A stretch of DNA of 64,000 nucleotides from Hydractinia symbiolongicarpus. Its lineage: Eukaryota; Cnidaria; Hydrozoa; Anthoathecata; Hydractiniidae. The DNA is taken from NCBI RefSeq assembly GCF_029227915.1, contig NC_079880.1, positions 1,986,001 to 2,050,000 on the forward strand, in the 5' to 3' direction. This document shows, piece after piece, positions 25,453 to 37,040 of the stretch (position 1 is the first letter of the stretch; each line of letters starts with the position of its first letter). A program made the position numbers and the translations under genes. The notes beneath the pieces were generated by a model. That model was not told the origin of the DNA, searched no databases, and was given only the letters and a program-made list of their open reading frames with translations.

Positions 25453-26264
25453 AGCACATGAGACTTGTAGTTTTTAAAAATGTTTTCATTTTTGATGAGA
25501 CGCTAAATAAAAGAAGTTTAATCGCCGGCAAACGAAAACCCGCCATTTCCCGTAAACCCCGGACTCGGCCCGCATAGTCAAAAGTATACAAAGAAAGTAC
25601 CCAGGGTGTAAACTCATTTTCCGAACGATTTTTTAAATTATTATTTCACCACTAAAGCCCATGAGACTTGTAGTATTTAAAAATATTTTCATTTTTGATG
25701 AGACGCTGAATAAAAGAAGTTTAATCGCTGGCAAACGGAAACCCGCGACTTCAGGTAAATCCCGTACTCTGCCCGTATAGTCAAAGGTATACAAAGAAAG
25801 TACCCAGGGAGTAAACTCATTTCCCGAACGATTTTTTAAATTATTTTTTCACCAATAAAACGCATGAGACTTGTAGTTTTCAAAAATGTTTTCATTTTTG
25901 ATGAGACGCTTAATGAAAGAGGTTTAATCGCCGGCAAACGAAATCCCGCGATTTCCCGTAAATCCCGACCTTGGCCCGTATAGTCGAATGTATACAAAGA
26001 AAGTACCCAGGAAGTAAACTCATTTCTCGAACGATTTTTTAAATTTCTTTTTCACCACTAAAACGCATGAGACTTGTAGTTTTCAAAAATGTTTTCATTT
26101 TTGATGAGACGCTGAATAAAAGAAGTTTAATCGCCGGCAAACGAAAACCTGCGATTTCCCGTAAATCCCGGACTCGGCCCGTATAGTCAAAAGTATACAA
26201 AGAAAGTACCCGGGGTGTAAACTCATTTCCCGAACGATTTTTTAAATTATTATTTCACCACTAA
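25453..26264 (+). repeat. 4-monomer tandem unit, 812 bp, copy 2
   Basis: Second copy of 24641-25452. One visible difference is CACCAATAAAACGC here against CACCACTAAAACGC. This copy lies between the two copies of the 3.4-kb block, and the downstream block at 29284 has only one such unit, so the 812-bp event is separate from the larger one. Confidence 0.9.
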
Positions 26265-29200
26265 ACCCATGAGACTTGTAGTTTTTAAAAATGTTTTTAT
26301 TTTTAATGAGACGCTTAATAAAAGAGGTTTAATCGCCGGCAAACGAAATCCCGCGATTTCCCGTAAATCCCGACCTTGGCCCGTATAGTCGAATGTATAC
26401 AAAGAAAGTACCCAGGAAGTAAACTCATTTCTCGAACGATTTTTTAAATTTCTTTTTCACCACTAAAACGCATGAGACTTGTAGTTTTCAAAAATGTTTT
26501 CATTTTTGATGAGACGCTGAATAAAAGAAGTTTAATCGCCGGCAAACGAAAACCTGCGATTTCCCGTAAATCCCGGACTCGGCCCGTATAGTCAAAAGTA
26601 TACAAAGAAAGTACCCGGGGTGTAAACTCATTTCCCGAACGATTTTTTAAATTATTATTTCACCACTAAAGCCCATGAGACTTGTTGTTTTTAAAAATGT
26701 TTTCATTTTTGATGAGACGCTTAATAAAAGAGGTTTAATCGCCGGCAAACGAAATCCCGCGATTTCCCGTAAATCCCGGGCTTGGCCCGTATAGTCGAAT
26801 GTATACAAAGAAAGTACCCAGGAAGTAAACTCATTTCCCGAACGACTTTTTAATTTTTTTTTTCACCACTAAAACGCATGAGACTTGTAGTTTTCAAAAA
26901 TGTTTTCATTTTTGATGAGACGCTTAATAAAAGAGGTTTAATCGCCGGCAAACGAAATCCCGCGATTTCCCGTAAATCCCGACCTTGGCCCGTATAGTCG
27001 AATGTATACAAAGAAAGTAACCAGGAAGTAAACTCATTTCTCGAACGATTTTTTAAATTTCTTTTTCACCACTAAAACGCATGAGACTTGTAGTTTTCAA
27101 AAATGTTTTCATTTTTGATGAGACGCTGAATAAAAGAAGTTTAATCGCCGGCAAACGAAAACCTGCGATTTCCCGTAAATCCCGGACTCGGCCCGTATAG
27201 TCAAAAGTATACAAACAAAGTACCCAGGAAGTAAACTTATTTCCCGAACGATTTTTTAAATTTTTTTTTCACCACTAAAACGCATGAGACTTGTAGTTTT
27301 CAAAAATGTTTTCATTTTTGATGAGACGCTTAATGAAAGAGGTTTAATCGCCGGCAAACGAAAACCCGCGATTTCCCCGGGCTTGGCCCGTATAGTCGAA
27401 TGTATACAAAGAAAGTACCCAGGAAGTAAACTTATTTCCCGAACGATTTTTTAAATTTCTTTTTCACCACTAAAACGCATGAGACTTGTAGTTTTCAAAA
27501 ATGTTTTCATTTTTGATGAGACGCTGAATAAAAGAAGTTTAATCGCCGGCAAACGAAAACCTGCGATTTCCCGTAAATCCCAGACTCGGCCCGTATAGTC
27601 AAAAGTATACAAATAAAGTACCCGGGGTGTAAACTCATTTCCCGAACGATTTTTTAAATTATTCTTTCACCACTAAAGCCGATGAGACTTGTTGTTTTTA
27701 AAAATGTTTTCATTTTTGATGAGACGCTTAATAAAAGAGGTTTAATCGCCGGCAAACGAAATCCCGCGATTTCCCGTAAATCCCGGGCTTGGCCCGTATA
27801 GTCGAATGTATACAAAGAAAGTACCCAGGAAGTAAACTCATTTCCCGAACGATTTTTTAAATTTTTTTTTCACCACTAAAACGCATGAGACTTGTAGTTT
27901 TCAAAAATGTTTTCATTTTTGATGAGACGCTTAATGAAAGAGGTTTAATCGCCGGCAAACGAAAACCCGTGATTTCCCCGGGCTTGGCCCGTATAGTCGA
28001 ATGTATACAAAGAAAGTACCCTGTGAATAAACTCATTTCCAGAACGATTTTTTAAATTATTTTTTCACCACTAAAACGCATAAGACTTGTAGTTTTCAAA
28101 AATGTTTTCATTTGTGATGAGACGCTGAATAAAAGAAGTTAAATCGCCGGCAAACAAAAACCCGCCATTTTCATGTAAATCCCGGGCTCGGCCCGTATAG
28201 TCAAAAGTATACAAAGAAAGTACCCGGGGTGTAAACTCATTTCCCGAACGATTTTTTAAATTATTATTTCACCACTAAACCCATGAGACTTGTAGTTTTT
28301 AAAAATGTTTTCATTTTTGATGAGACGCTTAATAAAAGAGGTTTAATCGCCGGCAAACGAAATCCCGCGATTTCCCGTAAATCCCGACCTTGTCCCGTAT
28401 AGTCGAATGTATACAAAGAAAGTACCCAGGAAGTAAACTCATTTCCCGAACGATTTTTTAAATTTCTTTTTCACCACTAAAACGCATGAGACTTGTAGTT
28501 TTCAAAAATGTTTTCATTTTTGATGAGACGCTGAATAAAAGAAGTTTAATCGCCGGCAAACGAAAACCTGCGATTTCCCGTAAATCCCGGACTCGGCCCG
28601 TATAGTCAAAATAATACAAAGAAAGTACCCGGGGTGTAAACTCATTTCCCGAACGATTTTTTAAATTATTATTTCACCACTAAAGCCCATGAGACTTGTT
28701 GTTTTTAAAAATGTTTTCATTTTTGATGAGACGCTTAATGAAAGAGGTTTAATCGCCGGCAAACGAAAACCCGCGATTTCCCGTAAATCCCGGGCTTGGC
28801 CCGTATAGTCGAATGTATACAAAGAAAGTACCCAGGAAGTAAACTCATTTCCCGAACGATTTTTTAAATTTTTTTTCACCACTAAAACGCATGAGACTTG
28901 TAGTTTTTAAAAATGTTTTCATTTTTGATGAGACGCTTAATGAAAGAGGTTTAATCGCCGGCAAACGAAAACCCGCGATTTCCCCGGGCCTGGCCCGTAT
29001 AGTCAAATGTATACAAAGAAAGTACCCTGTGAATAAACTCATTTCCAGAACGATTTTTTAAATTTTTTTTTCACCACTAAAACGCATGAGACTTGTAGTA
29101 TTTAAAAATATTTTCGTTTTTGATGAGACGCTGAATAAAAGATGTTTAATCGCTGGCAAACGAAAACCCGCGACTTCCCGTAAATCCCGGACTCGGCCCG

Positions 29201-29700
29201 TATAGTCAAAAGTATACAAGGAAAGTACCCGGGGTGTAAACTCATTTCCCGAACGATATTTTAAATTATTATTTCACCACTAAAGCACATGAGACTTGTA
29301 GTTTTTAAAAATGTTTTCATTTTTGATGAGACGCTAAATAAAAGAAGTTTAATCGCCGGCAAACGAAAATCCGCCATTTCCCGTAAACCCCGGACTCGGC
29401 CCGCATAGTCAAAAGTATACAAAGAAAGTACCCAGGGTGTAAACTCATTTTCCGAACGATTTTTTAAATTATTATTTCACCACTAAAGCCCATGAGACTT
29501 GTAGTATTTAAAAATATTTTCATTTTTGATGAGACGCTGAATAAAAGAAGTTTAATCGCTGGCAAACGGAAACCCGCGACTTCAGGTAAATCCCGTACTC
29601 TGCCCGTATAGTCAAAGGTATACAAAGAAAGTACCCAGGGAGTAAACTCATTTCCCGAACGATTTTTTAAATTATTTTTTCACCACTAAAACGCATGAGA
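26265..29700 (+). repeat. 3.4-kb block, copy 2
   Basis: Copy of about 21621-25060. Private differences include TTTTTAATGAG, GTAACCAGG, AAACAAAG and GCCGATGAG. The match ends near 29.70 kb, where the next B monomer has GGCGGC and the 8-bp deletion instead of the GACCTTGG form. Confidence 0.85.
28030..29080 (+). repeat. Block repeated 1,810 bp downstream
   Basis: From the C monomer at 28080 through B, A, B and 8-bp-deleted B to the D monomer, matching about 29840-30910 at a 1,810-bp offset (9 monomers with deletions). The same order also occurs at 23.4-24.4 kb, so three copies exist. Confidence 0.8.
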
Positions 29701-29839
29701 CTTGTAGTTTTCAAAAATGTTTTCATTTTTGATGAGACGCTTAATGAAAGAGGTTTAATCGGCGGCAAACGAAAACCCGCGATTTCCCCGGGCTTGGCCC
29801 GTATAGTCGAATGTATACAAAGAAAGTACCCTGTGAATA

Positions 29840-30910
29840 AACTCATTTCCAGAACGATTTTTTAAATTATTTTTTCACCACTAAAACGCATAAGACTTGT
29901 AGTTTTCAAAAATGTTTTCATTTCTGATGAGACGCTGAATAAAAGAAAATAAATCGCCGGCAAACAAAAACCCGCCATTTTCATGTAAATCCCGGGCTCG
30001 GCCCGTATAGTCAAAAGTATACAAAGAAAGTACCCGGGGTGTAAACTCATTTCCCGAACGATTTTTTAAATTATTATTTCACCACTAAACCCATGAGACT
30101 TGTAGTTTTTAAAAATGTTTTCATTTTTGATGAGACTCTTAATAAAAGAGGTTTAATCGCCGGCAAACGAAATCCCGCGATTTCCCGTAAATCCCGACCT
30201 TGTCCCGTATAGTCGAATGTATACAAAGAAAGTACCCAGGAAGTAAACTCATTTCCCGAACGATTTTTTAAATTTCTTTTTCACCACTAAAACGCATGAG
30301 ACTTGTAGTTTTCAAAAATGTTTTCATTTTTGATGAGACGCTGAATAAAAGAAGTTTAATCGCCGGCAAAAGAAAACCTGCGATTTCCCGTAAATCCCGG
30401 ACTCGGCCCGTATAGTCAAAATTATACAAAGAAAGTACCCGGGGTGTAAACTCATTTCCCGAACGATTTTTTAAATTATTATTTCACCACTAAAGCCCAT
30501 GAGACTTGTTGTTTTTAAAAATGTTTTCATTTTTGATGAGACGCTTAATGAAAGAGGTTTAATCGCCGGCAAACGAAAACCCGCGATTTCCCGTAAATCC
30601 CGGGCTTGGCCCGTATAGTCGAATGTATACAAAGAAAGTACCCAGGAAGTAAACTCATTTCCCGAACGATTTTTTAAATTTTTTTTTCACCACTAAAACG
30701 CATGAGACTTGTACTTTTTAAAAATGTTTTCATTTTTGATGAGACGCTTAATGAAATAGGTTTAATCGCCGGCAAACGAAAACCCGCGATTTCCATGGGC
30801 CTGGCCTGTATAGTCGAATGTATACAAAGAAAGTACCCTGTGAATAAACTCATTTCCAGAAAGATTTTTAAAATTTTTTTTTCACCACTAAAACGCATGA
30901 GACTTGTAGT
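29840..30910 (+). repeat. Third copy of the C-B-A-B-B block
   Basis: Third copy of the material at 23.4 and 28.03 kb. Its C monomer is altered (AAAGAAAATAAATCG) and the B monomer near 30.75 kb has AATAGG and TTTCCATGGGCCTGG. It is therefore the most diverged of the three. Confidence 0.78.
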
Positions 30911-31089
30911 ATTTAAAAATATTTTCATTTTTGATGAGACGCTGAATAAAAGATGTTTAATCGCTGGCAAACGAAAACCCGCGACTTCCCGTAAATCCCG
31001 GACTCGGCCCGCATAGTCAAAAGTATACAAAGAAAGTACCCAGGGTGTAAACTCATTTTCCGAACGATTTTTTAAATTATTATTTCACC

Positions 31090-32280
31090 ACTAAAGCCCA
31101 TGAGACTTGTAGTATTTAAAAATATTTTCATTTTTGATGAGACGCTGAATAAAAGAAGTTTATTCGCTGGCAAACGGAAACCCGCGACTTCCGGTAAATC
31201 CCGTACTCTGCCCGTATAGTCAAAGGTATACAAAGAAAGTACCCAGGGAGTAAACTCATTTCCCGAACGATTTTTTTAAATTATTTTTTCACCACTAAAA
31301 CGCATGAGACTTGTAGTTTTCAAAAATGTCTTCATTTTTGATGAGACGCTGAATAAAAGAAGTTTAATCGCCGGCAAACGAAAACCTGCGATTTCCCGTA
31401 AATCCCGGAATCGGCCCGTATAGTCAAAAGTATACAAAGAAAGTACCCGGGGTGTAAACTCATTTCCCGAACGATTTTTTAAATTATTTTTTCACCACTA
31501 AAACGCATGAGACTTGTAGTTTTCAAAAATGTTTTCATTTTTGATGAGACGCTGAATAAAAGACGTTTAATCGCCGGCAAACGAAAACCGGCGATTTCCC
31601 GTAAATCCCGGACTCGGCCCGTATAGTCAAAAGTATACAAAGAAAGTACCCGGGGTGTAAACTCATTTCCCGAACGATTTTTTAAATTATTATTTCACCA
31701 CTAAACCCATGAGACTTGTAGTTTTTAAAAATGTTTTCATTTTTGATGAGACGCTTAATAAAATAGGTTTAATCGCCGGCAAACGAAATCCCGCGATTTC
31801 CCGTAAATCCCGACCTTGGCCCGTATAGTCGAATGTATACAAAGAAAGTACCCAGGAAGTAAACTCATTTCCCGAACGATTTTTTAAATTTCTTTTTCAC
31901 CACTAAAACGCATGAGACTTGTAGTTTTCAAAAATGTTTTCATTTTTGATGAGACGCTGAATAAAAGAAGTTTAATCGCCGGCAAACGAAAACCTGCGAT
32001 TTCCCGTAAATCCCGGACTCGGCCCGTATAGTCAAAAGTATACAAAGAAAGTACCCGGGGTGTAAACTCATTTCCTGAACGATTTTTTAAATTATTATTT
32101 CACCACTAAAGCCCATAAGACTTGTTGTTTTTAAAAATGTTTTCATTTTTGATGAGACGCTTAATAAAAGAGGTTTAATCGCCGGCAAACGAAATCCCGC
32201 GATTTCCCGTAAATCCCGGGCTTGCCCCGTATAGTCGAATGTATACAAAGAAAGTACCCAAGAAGTAAACTCATTTCCCG
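31090..32280 (+). repeat. Second copy of the 15.97-17.16 kb block
   Basis: Starts with the last D monomer of the window (about 31.11 kb), then an A monomer with ATGTCTTC and the GGAATCGG core at 31408, then A and B monomers. See the copy at 15970-17160. Confidence 0.7.
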
Positions 32281-33316
32281 AACGATTTTTTAAATTTTTT
32301 TTTCACCACTAAAACGCATGAGACTTGTAGTTTTCAAAAATGTTTTCCTTTTTGATGAGACGCTTATAGAAAGAGGTTTAATCGCCGGCAAACGAAAACC
32401 CGCGATTTCCCCGGGCTTGGCCCGTATAGTCGAATGTATACAAAGAAAGTACCCAGGAAGTAAACTCATTTCCCGAACGATTTTTTAAATTTCTTTTTCA
32501 CCACTAAAGCGCATGAGACTTGTAGTTTTCAAAAATGTTTTCATTTTTGATGAGACGCTGAATAAAAGAAGTTTAATCGCCAGCAAACGAAAACCTGCGA
32601 TTTCCCGTAAATCCCGGACTCGGCCCGTATAGTCAAAAGTATACAAAGAAAGTACCCGGGGTGTAAACTCATTTCCCGAACGATTTTTTAAATTATTATT
32701 TCACCACTAAAGCCCATGAGACTTGTAGTTTTTAAAAATGTTTTCATTTTTGATGAGACGCTTAATGAAAGAGGTTTAATCGCCGGCAAACGAAAACCCG
32801 CGATTTCCCGTAAATCCCGGGCTTGGACCGTATAGTCGAATGTATACAAAGAAAGTACCCAGGAAGTAAACTTAATTCCCGAACGATTTTTTAAATTTTT
32901 TTTTCACCACTAAAACGCATGAGACTTGTAGTTTTCAAAAATGTTTTTATTTTTGATGAGACGCTTAATGAAGGAGGTTTAATCGCCGGCAAACGAAAAC
33001 CCGCGATTTCCCCGGGCTTGGCCCGTATAGTCGAATGTATACAAAGAAAGTACCCAGGAAGTAAACTTATTTCCCGAACGATTTTTTAAATTTCTTTTTC
33101 ACCACTAAAACGCATGAGACTTGTTGTTTTTAAAAATGGTTTCATTTTTGATGAGACGCTTAATAAAAGAGGTTTAATCGCCGGCAAACGAAATCCCGCG
33201 ATTTCCCGTAAATCCCGGGCTTGCCCCGTATAGTCGAATGTATACAAAGAAAGTACCCAGGAAGTAAACTCATTTCCCGAACGATTTTTTAAATTTTTTT
33301 TTCACCACTAAAACGC
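32281..33316 (+). repeat. A/B mosaic
   Basis: Five monomers: 8-bp-deleted B, A, B with GGACCG, 8-bp-deleted B with GAAGGAGG, and B with AAATGGTTTC. I found no tandem higher-order copy here, though the GGACCG form recurs near 49.1, 52.8, 54.4, 55.2 and 58.4 kb. Confidence 0.75.
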
Positions 33317-34074
33317 ATGAGACTTGTAGTTTTCAAAAATGTTTTCATTTTTGATGAGACGCTTAATGAAAGAGGTTTATTCGCCAGCAAACGAAAACCC
33401 GCGATTTCCCCGGGCTTGGCCCGTATAGTCGAATGTATACAAAGAAAGTACCCTGTGAATAAACTCATTTCCAGAACGATTTTTTAAATGTTTTCATTTT
33501 TGATGAGACGCTGAATAAAAGAAGTTTAATCGCCGGCAAACGAAAACCTGCGATTTCCCGTAAATCCCGGACTCGGCCCGTATAGTCAAAAGTATACAAA
33601 GAAAGTACCCGGGGTGTAAACTCATTTCCCGAACGATTTTTTAAATTATTAATTCACCACTAAAGCCCATGAGACTTGTTGTTTTTAAAAATGTTTTCAT
33701 TTTTGATGAGACGCTTAATAAAAGAGGTTTAATCGCCGGCAAACGAAATCCCGCGATTTCCCGTAAATCCCGGGCTTGGCCCGTATAGTCGAATGTATAC
33801 AAAGAAAGTACCCAGGAAGTAAACTCATTTCCCGAACGATTTTTTAAATTTTTTTTTCACCACTAAAACGCATGAGACTTGTAGTTTTCAAAAATGTTTT
33901 TATTTTTGATGAGACGCTTAATGAAAGAGATTTAATCGCCGGCAAACGAAAACCCGCGATTTCCCGTAAATCCCGACCTTGGCCCGTATAGTCGAATGTA
34001 TACAAAGAAAGTACCCAGGAAGTAAACTCATTTTCCGAACGATTTTTTAAATTTTTTTTTCACCACTAAAACGC
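33317..34074 (+). repeat. 4-monomer HOR with a 46-bp deletion, 758 bp, copy 1
   Basis: Order: 8-bp-deleted B, 46-bp-deleted A, B with GTTG, B with GACCTTGG. Length is 812 minus 46 minus 8. This holds the first 46-bp deletion of the window, at about 33484, where TTTTTTAAAT runs straight into GTTTTCATTTTTG. Positions 33478 and 34236 correspond. Confidence 0.93.
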
Positions 34075-34832
34075 ATGAGACTTGTAGTTTTCAAAAATGT
34101 TTTCATTTTTGATGAGACGCTTAATGAAAGAGGTTTATTCGCCAGCAAACGAAAACCCGCGATTTCCCCGGGCTTGGCCCGTATAGTCGAATGTATACAA
34201 AGAAAGTACCCTGTGAATAAACTCATTTCCAGAACGATTTTTTAAATGTTTTCATTTTTGATGAGACGCTGAATAAAAGAAGTTTAATCGCCGGCAAACG
34301 AAAACCTGCGATTTCCCGTAAATCCCGGACTCGGCCCGTATAGTCAAAAGTATACAAAGAAAGTACCCGGGGTGTAAACTCATTTCCCGAACGATTTTTT
34401 AAATTATTAATTCACCACTAAAGCCCATGAGACTTGTTGTTTTTAAAAATGTTTTCATTTTTGATGAGACGCTTAATAAAAGAGGTTTAATCGCCGGCAA
34501 ACGAAATCCCGCGATTTCCCGTAAATCCCGGGCTTGGCCCGTATAGTCGAATGTATACAAAGAAAGTACCCAGGAAGTAAACTCATTTCCCGAACGATTT
34601 TTTAAATTTTTTTTTCACCACTAAAACGCATGAGACTTGTAGTTTTCAAAAATGTTTTTATTTTTGATGAGACGCTTAATGAAAGAGATTTAATCGCCGG
34701 CAAACGAAAACCCGCGATTTCCCGTAAATCCCGACCTTGGCCCGTATAGTCGAATGTATACAAAGAAAGTACCCAGGAAGTAAACTCATTTTCCGAACGA
34801 TTTTTTAAATTTTTTTTTCACCACTAAAACGC
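34075..34832 (+). repeat. 4-monomer HOR with a 46-bp deletion, 758 bp, copy 2
   Basis: Tandem copy of 33317-34074, ending where a C monomer begins at 34833. Confidence 0.93.
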
Positions 34833-37040
34833 ATGAGACTTGTAGTTTTCAAAAATGTTTTCATTTTTGATGAGACGCTGAATAAAAGAAGTTTAATCGC
34901 CAGCAAACGAAAACCCGCCATTTTCATGTAAATCCCGGGCTCGGCCCGTATAGTCAAAAGTATACAAAGAAAGTACCCGGGGTGTAAACTCATTTCCCGA
35001 ACGATTTTTTAAATTATTATTTCACCACTAAACCCATGAGACTTGTAGTTTTTAAAAATGTTTTCATTTTTGATGAGACGCTTAATAAAAGAGGTTTAAT
35101 CGCCGGCAAACGAAATTCCGCGATTTCCCCAGGCTTGGCCCGTATAGTCGAATGTATACAAAGAAAGTACCCAGGAAGTAAACTTATTTCCCGAACGATT
35201 TTTTAAATTTCTTTTTCACCACTAAAACGCATGAGACTTGTAGTTTTCAAAAATGTTTTTATTTTTGATGAGACACTGAATAAAAGAAGTTTAATCGCCG
35301 GCAAACGAAAACCTGCGATTTCCCGTAAATCCCGGACTCGGCCCGTATAGTCAAAAGTATACAAAGAAAGTACCGGGGTGTAAACTCATTTCCCGAACGA
35401 TTTTTTAAATTATTATTTCACCACTAAAGCCCACGAGACTTGTTGTTTTTAAAAATGTTTTCATTTTTGATGAGACGCTTAATAAAAGAGGTTTAATCGC
35501 CGGCAAACGAAATCCCGCGATTTCCCGTAAATCCCGGGCTTGGCCCGTATAGTCGAATGTATACAAAGAAAGTACCCAGGAAGTAAACTCATTTCCAGAA
35601 CGATTTTTTAAATTTTTTTTTCACCACTAAAACGCATGAGACTTGTAGTTTTCAAAAATGTTTTCATTTTTGATGAGGCGCTTAATGAAAGAGGTTTAAT
35701 CGCCGGCAAACGAAAACCCGCGATTTCCCCGGGCTTGGCCCGTATAGTCGAATGTATACAAAGAAAGTACCCTGTGAATAAACTCATATCCAGAACGATT
35801 TTTTAAATTATTTTTTCACCACTAAAACGCGTAAGACTTGTAGTTTTTAAAAATGTTTTCATTTTTGATGAGACGCTTAATAAAAGAGGTTTAATCGCCG
35901 GCAAACGAAATCCCGCGATTTCCCGTAAATCCCGGGCTTGGCCCGTATAGTCGAATGTATACAAAGAAAGTACCCAGGAAGTAAACTCATTTCCCGAACG
36001 ATTTTTTAAATTTCTTTTTCACCACTAAAACGCATGAGACTTGTAGTTTTCAAAAATGTTTTCATTTTTGATGAGACGCTGAATAAAAGAAGTTTAATCG
36101 CCGGCAAACGAAAACCTGCGATTTCCTGTAAATCCCGGTCTCGGCCCGTATAGTCAAAATTATACAAAGAAAGTACCCGGGGTGTAAACTCATTTCCCGA
36201 ACGATTTTTTAAATTATTATTTCACCACTAAAGCCCATGAGACGTGTTGTTTTTAAAAATGTTTTTATTTTTGATGAGACGCTTAATGAAAGAGGTTTAA
36301 TCGCCGGCAAACGAAAACCTGCGATTTCCCGTAAATCCCGGGCTTGGCCCGTATAGTCGAATGTATACAAAGAAAGTACCCAGGAAGTAAACTCATTTCC
36401 CGAACGATTTTTTAAATTTTTTTTTCACCACTAAAACGCAAGAGACTTGTAGTTTTCAAAAATGTTTTCATTTTTACTGAGACGCTTGATGAAAGAGGTT
36501 TAATCGCCGGCAAACGAAAACCCGCGATTTCCCCGGGCTTGGCCCGTATAGTCGAATGTATACAAAGAAAGTACCCTGTGAATAAACTCATTTCCAGAAC
36601 GATTTTTTAAATTATTTTTTCACCACTAAAACGCATAAGACTTGTAGTTTTCAAAAATGTTTTCATTTCTGATGAGACGATGAATAAAAGATGTTTAATC
36701 GCCGGCAAACGAAAACCCGCCATTTCCCGTAAATCCCGGGCTCGGCCCGTATAGTCAAAAGTATACAAAGAAAGTACCCGGGGAGTAAACTCATTTCCCG
36801 AACGATTTTTTAAATTATTATTTCACCACTAAAGCCCATGAGACTTGTAGTTTTCAAAAATGTTTTCATTTTTGATGAGACGCTGAATAAAAGAAGTTTA
36901 ATCGCCGGCAAACGAAAACCTGCGATTTCCCGTAAATCCCGGACTCGGCCCGCAGAGTCAAAAGTATACAAAGAAAGTACCCCGGGTGTAAACTCATTTC
37001 CCGAACGATTTTTTAAATTATTTTTTCACCACTAAAACGC
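34833..37040 (+). repeat. 11-monomer HOR, 2,208 bp, copy 1
   Basis: Begins with a C monomer. Markers recurring at +2,208 bp: CGAAATTCCGCG, the two-base-short GTACCGGGGTG, CCACGAGAC, GATGAGGCG, AAACGCGTAAGAC, GAGACGTGTTG, TTTTTACTGAGACGCTTG, GACGATGAATAAAAGATG, and CGCAGAGTC, which disrupts the GTATA dyad. Confidence 0.94.

Noticed and set aside
30674-31030. 118-codon minus-strand frame overlapping a 104-codon plus-strand frame (30702-31016)
   Set aside because: Both strands open in the same satellite DNA is a sign of composition, not coding. The frames run across monomer boundaries and are not kept in the sister copies at 24.3 and 28.9 kb.
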